A DNA stretch of 26,347 bases from Chrysomallon squamiferum. Taxonomy: Eukaryota > Mollusca > Gastropoda > Neomphalida > Peltospiridae. Shown in pieces: positions 1 to 9,099 of the stretch. Below the pieces are notes generated by a model. It made no database searches. It was not told where the DNA came from and worked only from the letters and a program-made list of their open reading frames with translations. Every line of letters starts with the position of its first letter. Positions within the stretch are counted from its first letter, which is position 1. Where the stretch lies: positions 3,258,895 to 3,285,241 of the forward strand of contig CM022677.1 in assembly GCA_012295275.1 (NCBI GenBank), given 5' to 3'. The position numbers and the translations under genes were made by a program.

Positions 1-8
1 CACACCAC

Positions 9-1102
9 ATGGAAGACAAACAGCACACACACAGAAACAACAAACCCAAACCATCTAAAGGCCTCAACATCCTACAATGGAATGCCAAACGCCTCAAATC
101 AAAAGGTCATGGCGACGAACTCAAACAATACATAATCAACGCTAATCCTCACATATACAAGAAACCTGGATCACCAACACACAAACACTGAAGAACCAGC
201 TCTTCCAAAACTTTAACATTCCAGGATTCTTTGGCTTCTTTCACAACACTAACTGCACCATGAGAGGAGGAGTAGCAACTTATGTCAGAAATGAACTTTC
301 CTACTCACGTATCCCACTAACCAATCACCAGCCCAACATAGAGACACTTGGGATAACAATCCATGGCCAGGCTGAAGACATTAACGTTTTCAACTACTAC
401 ACTCACCCAGGCAAAAATCACTACAACATAACACTAGAACACTACACTAAAAGCATTCCCTCTAAATATATCGACAACTCCATCATACTAGGGGACTTCA
501 ACAGCAGAAACCACCTATGGGGATCCTCTAGTACATGCAAACAGGGAACCATCATCGAAACATTTACGGATCTTAACAAACACATATGTCTGAACGATGG
601 CACGCCAACCTTCCTATCAGACGTATACAACACCTGGTCATGCCTTGATATCTCAACAGTGTCTGAAAAAACAGCCTCTAAATGTGAATGGACAGTCCTT
701 AACAATCTCAATAGCGATCACCTACCAATACTAATCTCATACAACACTGAAAATAACTGGAAAGAGTTACCAATAAACAAACACAAATGGAACTTCACGA
801 AAGCCAACTGGACTGAATTTGAAAAGCAATGTCTGGAAACAGATCCCAAACTCATTCGAAGCAATAATATTGACACTTTTAACCAACATTTAACTGACAG
901 AATAATTAGCATTGCCAATAAAACTATTCCAATTTCTAATTGTAAATACAAAAATAATTCAGTCCCTTGGTGGAGTGAAGAACTAAAACTCCTTACAAAG
1001 GCACACAACAAACATCGCAAAACATACCAAAAAAAAAATAACTCAGCAACCAACCTCGCAAACCTCAAAATGAGTAAAAACAAAGTCTCACAAGCCTGCT
1101 AA
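9..1102 (+). pseudogene. LINE copy 1 ORF2, endonuclease (EEP) domain, frameshifted
   Basis: This is the apurinic-like endonuclease that nicks target DNA to prime reverse transcription. The ATG at 9 corresponds to the ATG at 16702 of copy 2. Frame one runs to 191. A deletion of about 10 bp near 140-160 removes the stretch before the conserved QETW motif and shifts the frame. The second frame carries the rest of the domain, with GDFNSRNHLWG (catalytic D and N), a TWSCLDIS stretch and the terminal SDHLPI motif. A stop at 1100-1102 follows a small indel relative to copy 2. The sequence up to 1423 still encodes the linker to the reverse transcriptase in broken frames. It cannot encode a working protein as read. 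Confidence 0.88.
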
Positions 1103-1423
1103 ATGCAAGAAAAAAAAAGAATCGTGGAAAACCTTCTGCACCTCTATCAACAAAAACACGTCTAGTAAGGAAATTTGGGCCAGAATTAAACGCATACAAG
1201 GGAAACCAATTAGCAAGAACACACTACTAGTCCGCAACAAAAACTTCCATACAAACAAAGAGAAGGCCGCTGCTCTGGGAGATGTCTTTAAAAACAACTC
1301 GAGTACAAACAACTTTCCCCCCAAATTTCGAAAAATTAAAAATAAACTAGAAACAGTAAACAAAATCCCACCTGATTCAAAAACCTCAGAAACGAAATAC
1401 AATATTCCCTTCCCTTCCAAGAA

Positions 1424-2524
1424 ATGACAGCGGCTTTCTCCGACCGTAAAGGAACAGCCCGCGGGCCAGACAAATTCTCCTACCTTTTATTTCAAAACAT
1501 GCCCACAGACATGCTAAATCTATTTCTGGAACTCTGTAACACTATCTGGAAGGAAGGATACCTTCCCCTCAAATGGAAGCATGCTGAAGTCTTCAGCCTT
1601 CCAAAACAGGGTAAGGACCTTTCTAACCCCTCCAACTATCGTCCTATCTCACTAACGTCCTGTGTCTGCAAAACCATGGAGGCTATGGTCAACACACGCT
1701 TAACACACCATCTGGAAAAAAAAAATCTAATTTCGACCTTTCAAAGTGGCTTCAGAAAGAACCACTCCACAAGCGACCACATAACCAGATTACAATCTGA
1801 AATCTCCGAATATTTGTTTACTGGACAAAAAGTGGTAGGAGTGTTGGTTCACATAGAAAAAGCCAATGATATGGTCTGGAGACATGGTCTTCTAATCAAA
1901 GTCTACAACATGGGCATAAGAGGTCCTATGTTCGGCTTTATAGAAGCATTCCTGAAAAAGAGATCCTTTACGGTCAATGTAGACGAAAACTTCTCAGACA
2001 GCTTGGATTTGGAGAGTGGGATCCCCTAGGATTCAGTTATCGCCCCTACTCTTTTCAGCATTTTTATTAATGACCTAGCACATACTCTAGCCACTAACTC
2101 GAAAACTGCAACTAAGCTTAGTATAGGACTATTTGCGGATGATACAGCCTTTGGGCGTGCTGGAAACTGTCTTAAACAAATCAAAACAGAAATGCAAAAA
2201 GACTTAAATAACTAACAAAAATGGGCGGAAACCTTGGGAGTCACTATCTCCCAATCCAAGACTGTCACCATAACCTTTGGGAGAAACGCTAACAATAAAC
2301 ACAATACAATAGACCTACATTACAACAACACAAAAATCCCACACGTAAACGCAGTCAAATTCCTGGGAGTCACCTTCGACAGGTGCCTTACCTTCAAACA
2401 ACACATCACCAACACACTCAACACATGCACAAAATACATGAATTTACTGAAAGTTCTTTCGAACGCCAAATGGGGAGCTGACAGAAAATCTCTCTTGATG
2501 GTGTTCGAAGCACTAGTAGTGTGA
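1424..2524 (+). pseudogene. LINE copy 1 ORF2, reverse transcriptase domain with nonsense codons
   Basis: Reverse transcriptase core in one frame, interrupted by three nonsense codons that copy 2 lacks: TAG at 2027-2029, TAA at 2213-2215 and TGA at 2522-2524. Recognisable family motifs are NYRPISLTS, a degraded VDIEKAYD (here VHIEKAND), the GIPQGS motif destroyed by the 2027 stop, and the catalytic FADD at 2132-2143. A change from VDIEKAYD to VHIEKAND hits the first catalytic aspartate. The break just before 1424 is a local frameshift. These lesions, mostly private to this copy, show neutral decay after it separated from copy 2. Confidence 0.88.
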
Positions 2525-3240
2525 AGACTCCAGTATGGGTCCCAGGCGTTCAGCGTGTGTCTGAATACCAACTAAACCGACTAGACACGGTATACAACAA
2601 GGCACTAAGAATTGTTGCCAGGGTCTTCCCAGGCTCACCGACCGACAGTCTGTTTGTGGAACTGAACATGCTACCGCTGCGAACCCGACGCAGCACACAG
2701 AGTCTCAAATACTGGTTCAAAATAAAAAATCTAATCCCCACCCATCCCATAAACACAATAATCCCAAACAGCCTACCCTACATCAACAACAGAGAAGCAT
2801 CAGTTAACATCACACACAGACAGAAAACAAATTAAACCTACTGGACCTAGAACTCGAAAACAACCTATCCTACATCAACGACAGAGAAGCATCAGTTAAC
2901 ATCACACACAGACAGAAAACAAATTAAACCTACTGGACCTAGAACTCGAAAACAACCTATCCTACATCAACGACAGAGAAGCATCACTTAACATCACACA
3001 CAGACAGAAAACAAATTAAACCTACTGGACCTAGAACTCGAAAACAACCCTCCAGCCTTAGAACCCGCATGGACAATAAAACAACTAGACATACCTCTAA
3101 CGCTTAGACAGGAAGTATCGAAGACGGAGCAAGACCCATTTAAAAACGTAATTTTTAGAGCAGCATTAAGCGACCACTACTCGGACTTCATACAGGTCTA
3201 CACAGACGGCTCCAAAAACCCTCTCACGGGAAGAACAGGC
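2521..3240 (+). pseudogene. LINE copy 1 ORF2, region between RT and RNase H, rearranged
   Basis: Continuation of ORF2 in a new frame (SEYQLNRLDTVYNKALRI and onward to 2835). The frame break near 2560 is also present in copy 2 at the same base, so it is ancestral to both copies. From 2772 the coding sequence runs into a 92-bp triplication that shifts frame. Beyond it, around 3190-3230, the RNase H start is visible as VYTDGSK, with the first catalytic aspartate. No start codon is expected here, since this is an internal piece of the polyprotein. Confidence 0.8.
2772..3047. repeat. 92-bp tandem triplication inside LINE copy 1
   Basis: A 92-bp unit starting at 2772, 2864 and 2956 is present three times in direct orientation; copy 2 has it once (about 19463-19553). 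Each unit contains the stretch encoding YIN/D-REAS and NLLDLELEN. The unit is not a multiple of three, so it disrupts the frame. The third unit differs by one base (ACTTAAC for AGTTAAC) from the first two. The AACAACC at both unit edges suggests slippage or unequal exchange at microhomology. Confidence 0.93.
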
Positions 3241-4074
3241 ATGGCCTTTCATGTCAGGCCGGAACTACCCGACCTACCTTTCAACTACAGAGGTAGACTG
3301 TCTAACAACCTATCCGTCTTTACTACGGAACTAATAGCTATTCTCTCAGCACTTAAATGGGTCCTAACTCAAACTTATGTCACAAACACGAAAAAGAAAT
3401 ACCTCATACTGACTGACTCCCTCAGCTCATCGCAAGCTCTGCACAAACTCAAATTCAGCAGCTCCCAGTACATTAGAGAGATTATCGACATCACAAACTG
3501 TATGAACTACAGAGGACACACGGTCACCTTCGAGTGGGTACCCGCTCACGTCGGTGTTACTGGAAACGACCTGGCAGACAAAAACGCAAAACAATCGCTA
3601 GAAGACGACACGATCGACTTTGACTCTAAATACAACGTTAACGAAATCATGACCATAGCGCACAATAAGCTAATAGAATCGTGGCAACAAGACTGGGACA
3701 ACAAAACTAGACTATGGCATTACATGATTAAACCGAAAGTAAACTCGCCCAGCCCACTCTCAGACAACAACAAAACAACTCAAACTTTAACCCGTCTCAG
3801 AGTGGGAGTGACCTTCGGACTAAACGACAGCAGACACAGACTCGACAACACTGTGAGTAACAAGTGCGGCACATGCCATAAACTGGACAACGTCAGACAC
3901 TATCTGTTCTATTGCACGAAGTACGACAAGGACAGACGCAAACTAAACACAGCTTTAGCAAACATCAAAGTCAGATTTACACCAGTTGACATTTTCAACC
4001 CTCCCAAACACTTAAAAAAACAGGTAGACAACCTCATAATGCGATACGTGGAAGCAACAAAAATCAAAATATAA
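3241..4074 (+). pseudogene. LINE copy 1 ORF2, RNase H domain and C-terminal CCHC motif
   Basis: The longest undamaged piece of this copy. It carries the remaining RNase H landmarks: TTELIAILSALKW with the catalytic glutamate, ILTDSLSSSQAL with an aspartate, and EWVPAHVGVTGNDLADKNAK with the last aspartate. RNase H in this class removes RNA from the cDNA hybrid. After it comes CGTC followed by H and C in the spacing C-x2-C-x7-H-x4-C, the cysteine-histidine motif usual near the end of I and jockey type ORF2. The stop at 4072-4074 matches the one at 20569-20571 in copy 2, so this is the natural C-terminus. Confidence 0.85.
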
Positions 4075-4164
4075 ACACAGAGACAATTTCATAAAATACT
4101 ACATAAAACAAACATATCCCTATCTAACCCCAGAACCAACTGGTAACCTCCATTCGACAGATTT

Positions 4165-4552
4165 GCGGCCAAACAACTCCAAAAACATACAACAACGCGA
4201 CGCTAACAACAACAAAAACATACAACAACGCGACGCTAACAAGAACAAAAACACACAACAACGCGACGCTAACAACAACAAAAACATACAACAACGCGAC
4301 GCTAACAACAACAAAAACATACAACAACGCGACGCTAACAACTCCAAAAACATACAACAACGCGACGCTAACAACAACAAAAACATACAACAACGCGACG
4401 CTAACAACAACAAAAACATACGACAACGCGACGCTAACAACAACAAAAACATACGACAACGCGACGCTAACAACAACAAAAACATACAACAACGCGACGC
4501 TAACAACAACAAAAACATACGACAACGCGACGCTAACAACAAAAACGTGCCC
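4165..4552. repeat. 33-bp minisatellite in the LINE 3' untranslated region, about 11 units
   Basis: Directly after the ORF2 stop and a TTTGCGGCCAAACAAC leader, a 33-bp unit built around CAACAACGCGACGCTAACAA is repeated about eleven times with very few variants (ACAACAAC versus ACGACAAC; CAACAAC versus CAACTCC). Each unit carries a CpG-rich core, ACGCGACGC, in otherwise A/C-rich DNA. The same array, more degenerate, follows LINE copy 2, so it belongs to the element. The + strand has only A, C and G except for two T per unit. There are no unique spacers, so it is not a CRISPR array. Confidence 0.93.
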
Positions 4553-4631
4553 GACACGATGACACTACGAGTTTTTTTAGTTGTTTTTTTCTGCTTCTTT
4601 CCTCTCTCTCTCGTTATATAATAGTAACAAC

Positions 4632-4678
4632 TAAGTAAATAAATAAACAAATAAACAAATAAATATAAATAAATAAAA
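4632..4678 (+). repeat. AAAT-type tail at the LINE copy 1 3' end
   Basis: AAAT/AAAC tetranucleotides (AAGTAAATAAATAAACAAAT and on) follow a conserved GACACGATGACACTACGAG stretch and a T-run. I-superfamily LINEs commonly end in a simple repeat, so this is the likely 3' terminus. The sequence beyond (CCCCTCAAACAATGCCC) is also shared with copy 2, which I attribute to segmental duplication. The true end could instead lie further right. Confidence 0.6.
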
Positions 4679-4699
4679 CCCCTCAAACAATGCCCAATG

Positions 4700-4825
4700 C
4701 ATATATATATATATATATATATGTATATATGTGTATGTGTATGTGTATGTGTATGTATGTATATAGGTATATATATCTATATATGAGTATATGTATGTAT
4801 GTGTGTGGGTGTGTATATATGCATA
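4700..4825. repeat. TA / TATG / TGTA compound microsatellite
   Basis: (AT)n from 4700 passes into GTATATATGTGTATG and further TATG-type repeats. The same compound tract follows LINE copy 2 at 21290-21400, in the same position relative to the array, with different repeat numbers. Confidence 0.9.
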
Positions 4826-5092
4826 TCTACTGCACCCTTTTGGATCTTATTAACTGAAAACCACTCAAAGGTTTATTCCAAATTGCCCACTTCAAATGCA
4901 CCTTCACCGTCCCCGTCCCCTTCCCCTTTCCCTTCCCCTTCCCCTTCCCCTTCCCCTTCCCCTCTTATGTCCCGGAACCCATCCCTAGCGATCCTAGAGA
5001 CCGGATCCGTGATAGGATCCGTGAACCTTAAATTGGACGTAAAAAGAGTTTCTATTCCATCCTTTGATCAGTGCCATTCTTGAGAGTCTGTG
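4826..5092. repeat. Duplicated flank with CCCCTT pyrimidine tract, partner of 21401-21744
   Basis: Starts with CTACTGCACCCTTTTGGATC, contains a polypyrimidine microsatellite (CCCCTT units, about 4906-4964), then TCCCGGAACCCATCCCTAGC and a GGATCC-containing stretch, ending at TCTGTGTCTGCAC. The counterpart at 21401-21744 has the same order with an expanded C/T tract. Open frames across it (runs of Pro-Ser) come from the repeat and are not credible genes. Confidence 0.8.
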
Positions 5093-6446
5093 TCTGCACA
5101 AGAGAAAGGAAAATGCAGACAATGGTAATTATGGTTTAATGTTTTGTATATGTAACACACATCTTGAATGATTGAAGATGGCTAAATCTATTACTGTTGA
5201 AGTTTTCATAGTGTCATTCTTTTTTAAATGAACACAGACGAATAATACTGACAGCAAAAAAACATTATCGTATAAAAATAGAGTTATTGATACACCAATT
5301 TCTGTTTTCGATTAATGCAACGTCTCACAAAAGACTGAGGACCCACAATATGCCGTTTTCGAAATGTACAGTACATTAAAATTATATATTTATTTGCAAT
5401 CCTATTGATAATATATTATATAGAAATGTTTCTATATATTTTATCCCAAAACTGACATTATTTATAAATACTCTTGTACAGTAGAGTCATACAATTATTT
5501 CTTTCCCAGCAGACGATATATTTAAGGTTTTAATCTGTCCTCCTTGCAGATTCTTATTTTGTCTTGGTTCCCTTTATAACTTCACTCGTATCATTAATCA
5601 AAATGATTTAAACGTATCTTTTGTAATGTATTATTATCAAGTCACCTGTATATCATAATTAAATAATTAATGTAAACGTTAACTTGCATAGTGGATAGGT
5701 AGACTTACTGATTTATATAGTTTGCTGTCATTTTAGCGTTTATATTCCTTGTTAGGTGGCCATTAAAGCACCTTGTTACCGTACACTGAGCCTTAATAAA
5801 ACATCCAAGGTGTTTAAAGGTGTGACCATGTGACAGTCGTCTCTTTATAACACTCCACAGTGAACCATCATAACACATTTCTGAACAGCAGTATTTAAAC
5901 ATACTCTAATTAATACGCATTGTAAAATTACCCGATTTATACCATCAGCCAGTTTCATTCATCTGCAGTCATAAAGGAAACCAGTTTTCATTTTGTGTCG
6001 TATTTCATCAGTAAAGATAGTATTTTCTATGCAGCCATATTTAAAAAAAAACTAAAATAAAAAAACTTTCACTGCTATTCAGCTTGGTACGGTGTGACAA
6101 CGTCATTAGTGCCTCTTTGCCAGACTTGTTTTTAATTGTAATTTTGTTTTCTTTGAAGTGAATGATAGAATATTCACTAAATCTTTATTTTTATATGTCC
6201 CTTAAAGCAGAATGTCTGCTACATTTCATCTTAAATATCTTATTATATTACGGTAATATTTATTTAGCTATCTTGTATAATCATGTTTATAATTTATATT
6301 TTTACAGTCCTTAACTCTTTCCCTAATTAATGACAGAAAATGGTGGTATATACACAAAAACAAATAGCAGAGCGTATGCAGATGTACATGGGCTATTAAG
6401 AAGCTGTTTTATATAATTAGGGGAAGTTCTGTTATTTAATAAACTG
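5093..6446. repeat. Segmental block 1 (intron-like copy; exon 2 mostly deleted)
   Basis: Aligns by eye with block 2 (about 11485-13907) and block 3 (about 21743-23647) at roughly 5 percent divergence over compared stretches. Shared landmarks include GACTGAGGACCCACAATATG, the TATTGATAATATATTATA stretch, CTTGGTTCCCTTTATAAC, and AGCACCTTGTTACC followed by CTCCACAGTGAACCATCA. Relative to blocks 2 and 3 this copy lacks more than 1 kb around exon 2, except for a 16-base scrap. No coding potential is seen; the minus-strand frame around 5705-5902 is a chance frame. Confidence 0.85.
5505..5520 (+). pseudogene. 16-base remnant of LigB-like exon 2
   Basis: CCCAGCAGACGATATA is identical to a stretch inside exon 2 (coding for PSRRY, at about 11945-11960 and 22349-22364). 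In block 1 it is sandwiched between sequence that in blocks 2 and 3 lies far upstream (before the TTTA microsatellite) and sequence that lies far downstream (TTTAAGGTTTTAATCTG). Two deletions therefore flank it. This exon copy cannot be spliced or translated. Confidence 0.75.
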
Positions 6447-6571
6447 CACAAGACAAAGGAAAACGCAGACTTGGTTTATGTTTTAATGTTTTGTATATGT
6501 AACATACATCTTGAATGATTGAAGATAGCTAAATCTATTGCAGTTGAATTTTTCATAGTATTATTCTGTGG
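6446..6571. repeat. Partial second copy of the block start
   Basis: CTGCACAAGACAAAGGAAAA through TTTTTCATAGTATTATTCT repeats the first 125 bp or so of block 1 (5093-5222) and block 3 (21743-21873). It is fused directly to the block 1 end (TAAACT). After about 6571 the similarity stops. It is the remnant of a head-to-tail block duplication and supplies an 'empty site' for the LINE-bearing insert seen between blocks 2 and 3. Confidence 0.78.
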
Positions 6572-7293
6572 TACATACTTACATTTATAAAAACAAAGAT
6601 AACGTATTTTAATAATTAAAAGATTATTTAGAAAGATCAAGTAACCAACTGGGCTGAATTAGTTTTGTATTATTTGACAACGCTATTTGCTTTGATAACG
6701 TATCGTGGAATCGTACGATTTAACTATGTAACTATATATTACCCTTGAGAGTTAATTTGTGTAAACAGCATATATATATATATATATTATACCAAACAAT
6801 TGTCCATACTGAATTCGTGTTTGTGTTATTGTTCTCTTGTGGATACAGAATAGTCATTTAATAGTTAAGCTGTCTGAGATAATTAACAACATGTCACGTG
6901 ATGCTATTATAGTCTGCTGTCCTTTCAGGTACTAATACCACTCAGACTAGTCACATGACAGATGGCATTACCTAAAATCCTTTAAGTTAGCATCTCAGAA
7001 AACTTATCACCCAACTCCTTGAAATGACAAAATTAGCTGAGAGTTTCTGTCAATATTATAAAGAGGATGGGCTGTAATTAAGATTAAAAAGAACAAATCA
7101 GAACATAATGAACGTTTGTTATATTATGTAAAATGTTTCAATTTGACGAAAGTTTCACAAATGTCTAATTTTGAACTGTTGCATTATCTTTGAATTCAGC
7201 TTACGTTAACACGTCACACAGCAAACTGCCTAAATAACAAGTTGGTATTTGCTTCATTAATTAAACTTTTACCTGTCTGCGTATCAATTTCAG
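6572..7293. other. Presumed intron before LigB-like exon 3; nothing recognised
   Basis: AT-rich sequence with a short (TA)n at about 6769-6786. No open frame with recognisable similarity, no RNA gene and no repeat shared with the rest of the window. It ends in a pyrimidine-rich acceptor, ATCAATTTCAG, at 7283-7293. Confidence 0.6.
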
Positions 7294-7424
7294 GTGCTGA
7301 TTTATACAGGTATTTGGAAGACGCGCCAGAGCGTGTTGTTGTCATCATCAGCGCTGACCTCGCACACACGCATCTCAGCACTGACCCATACGGCTACTCC
7401 AACGCATCAGAGCCATTCGACCAT
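7294..7424 (+). CDS. LigB/MEMO-like dioxygenase-fold gene A, exon 3
   Basis: The exon is bounded by an acceptor TTTCAG (7288-7293) and a perfect donor GTAAGT at 7425. It starts in phase 1, which matches the phase in which exon 2 ends, and ends in phase 0. It encodes GADLYRYLEDAPERVVVIIS, then ADLAHTHL and PYGYSNASEPFDH. The pattern of a hydrophobic strand followed by S-[AG]-D-L-[AS]-H is a hallmark of the LigB/MEMO fold, where this histidine helps form the metal site. In class III extradiol dioxygenases that site holds Fe(II) for aromatic ring opening; in MEMO-type relatives catalysis is uncertain. Exon 1 and an intact exon 2 of this gene copy would be to the left, beyond LINE copy 1. The family call rests on remembered motif patterns, not a search. 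Confidence 0.75.
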
Positions 7425-7742
7425 GTAAGTACAACCAGTCAGTCGTGCTTGAACCTTTTAAAAATACTTTAAAATTTCACCAGAACAACTGTATCAAAGC
7501 AGATATGTTTTGTAATAGCACCTGAATACATTTTTATATTTCCGATTAGTAGGTGTTAAATAGACTTATTTATTTGTTTTAATTAATGAATGAAACTGAC
7601 TTTTGGGAGAATTTCTAAAACTATTTATGTTTAATGTTACGGGTAGGAAAGAACATGCTGCAACTGTTAGGTCTTCAGTGTTGAAAGACTTGTGTGATTA
7701 GTACATAACTGATCACAGTTTGTTTTTGTTTCATTAATACAG

Positions 7743-7981
7743 TTGTCACGATGGTTCTCATTATTTGAATATTGGTGAGTGGGCAGCGACTCTGGACGGC
7801 ATGTTGCTGTTGAACAGAGCGGCTGGACTAGTCGATCGCGCTGTCTTGTGGTTACACGGGTCTAGTCATGTTACATGGTATGTTAGAAACTGCCGGGCTG
7901 TCGTCATGGTTACCAGAGGTTTTAGCAAACTATCACCCAAGTTACTATGGTATGATGGTAGCATCATTCTTTCAGAGATGA
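7743..7981 (+). pseudogene. LigB/MEMO-like gene A, exon 4 (C-terminal), frame broken
   Basis: An acceptor TAATACAG ends at 7742. One frame reads EWAATLDGMLLLNRAAGLVD up to about 7836. The next frame then reads ALSCGYTGLVMLHGMLE, and later LANYHPSYYGMMVASF, to a TGA at 7979-7981. The two together look like one C-terminal domain: a helix, a G-[YF]-TG-x-VMLHG strand, and the closing NYHPSYYGM motif. A one-base shift between about 7832 and 7846 is needed to join them. The 7742 acceptor would also put the first part out of phase with exon 3; an alternative AG at 7778-7779 restores phase 0 (FDH joined to WAATLD) but has a poor pyrimidine tract. Either the copy is a pseudogene or the assembly has an indel. 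Confidence 0.65.
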
Positions 7982-8638
7982 AAACAAAATATTTCATATT
8001 GAAATGATATAACAACAACAACGACAACAATAATAATAGTTCTAATAATTATCATGACGATGATAATGATGGTAATAATAAATAATAACAAGAATAACAA
8101 TGGATATTTAGCTGGGAAGCCGTTTTTTTTTTTTCGCTTCAGACTTCAGTTCCATTTTACATGTGCAGTGATCACACTTCTGTACTTGTATACTTCTTTT
8201 AACACAACTTGCCTTTGATTTCGTCACTGACTGTGTCTGTAGACGTGTAGGCCTGTTCAGCTTTGATGCAGGCCTATCACACTTACAGGTAACACAGTGT
8301 TTCGGATGCAGCGTTATCTACAACATGTTATTACAGCTTCGATGATGCTGAATTACGAAAGAAAAATGTGAGGCGCGGCCGCTGAAAAGGAGCTAAAGTA
8401 ATACGCCATTATTACCTCAGATTTTCTCACTTACAAATCAACTTTTAATATTGATGATGATGATGATAATAAACATTGATGTTACTCGAAAGCAACCATG
8501 TAGTCTTCTATAAATCTGTTTTAAAGAAAGTTTTTCTAAAACAATGTATTGATACAAACTACTGTGATGCATCTCTTAACGTTTAATGCCCTTTGCCCAT
8601 AAAAATAACAAGAAAATAATGATAATAATGATGCTGCA

Positions 8639-8669
<31 letters not shown>

Positions 8670-8883
8670 ATGACAATGAGAAACAAATACATAAAAGAAC
8701 AAAAAACAAAAACAACATCAACAAAAAATTAACTATTGGGACAATTGAGAAAACCAACTCTTATAAATTAACAAGGCGATAATATAGATTTTTAATTCCT
8801 ATCGATTATCATTATATAAATAAATTACTATTTCCTTCAGATGTAATGCTGGTCTTTAAGGAAAAACACAGAAGGGCAGGTAA
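7982..8883. other. Region between gene A and the hAT element: microsatellites, no gene
   Basis: Contains AAC/AAT-type repeats at about 8011-8100 (an AATAAA at 8077-8082 could serve as a polyadenylation signal but sits inside the repeat), a (GAT)n at about 8450-8470, and a (TGC)n/(TGA)n tract at about 8625-8674. An alanine-rich minus-strand frame at 8536-8757 is produced by that triplet repeat. I see no coding sequence. Confidence 0.6.
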
Positions 8884-8891
8884 CTCTAGAG
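8884..8891. repeat. hAT target site duplication, left copy
   Basis: CTCTAGAG immediately left of the terminal CAG. It is identical to the copy at 10951-10958. Eight bases is the hAT target-duplication length, and T at position 2 with A at position 7 fits the usual hAT target preference. The site is its own reverse complement. Confidence 0.93.
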
Positions 8892-9099
8892 CAGCGATTC
8901 CGAACGTGGGGCCTACGTCCTACTGGGGGGGGCAATTCAGTAATAATGGGGGGGGCAATATGAAAAATATAGTAATATCAACATTTTTATTTAATTTTAC
9001 CCTATATGGGTAAAAAGTATCAATTTATAGGGTAAAATTGTTAATACAAGGTAGCTCAGCGCAACAGCTTGTGCAATCTAGTCAAGTGTTCACCCATTA

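Larger units (their letters stand above)
1..4680 (+). mobile_element. LINE copy 1 (non-LTR retrotransposon, I-superfamily-like), 5' part outside window
   Basis: Everything from the window start to the AAAT-rich tail near 4632-4678 aligns by eye, at a few percent divergence, with the second LINE at 16702-21270. Domain order is endonuclease, reverse transcriptase, CCHC motif and RNase H. This combination is known from the I superfamily (I, Nimb and relatives); the clade call is inference. ORF1 and the 5' untranslated region would lie left of the window. The copy is dead, with a 10-bp deletion, several nonsense codons, frameshifts and an internal 92-bp triplication. The 3' end carries a 33-bp tandem array and then an AAAT-type tail. 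Confidence 0.88.

Noticed and set aside
4165-4552. Possible CRISPR array
   Set aside because: Units are contiguous with no unique spacers, the genome is eukaryotic, and no cas-like gene is present.
4120-4686. Long open frames on both strands across the 33-bp array (188 codons minus strand; 152 codons plus strand, 4163-4621)
   Set aside because: The array period is a multiple of three and has no stop in these frames, so openness is automatic. The same region is decayed in copy 2 and lies in a LINE 3' UTR.
4165-5092. The whole array plus TA and CCCCTT tracts as part of the LINE 3' UTR
   Set aside because: Not excluded, but an AAAT tail at 4632-4678 is the more usual 3' end, so I treat the rest as duplicated flank.
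5093-6571. The 125-bp direct repeats at 5093 and 6446 as LTRs of a small retroelement
   Set aside because: No primer-binding site, polypurine tract, TG...CA ends or target duplication was seen. The enclosed DNA is intron plus an exon remnant, which fits block duplication better.
7765-8007. Single 80-codon frame taken as the whole gene
   Set aside because: Only its first part matches the LigB C-terminal domain. After about 7840 the conserved LHGML and NYHPSYYGM motifs are in the next frame, so its second half is a shadow.
8536-8757. Alanine-rich minus-strand frame
   Set aside because: Generated by the (TGC)n/(TGA)n repeat, with no other supporting signal.
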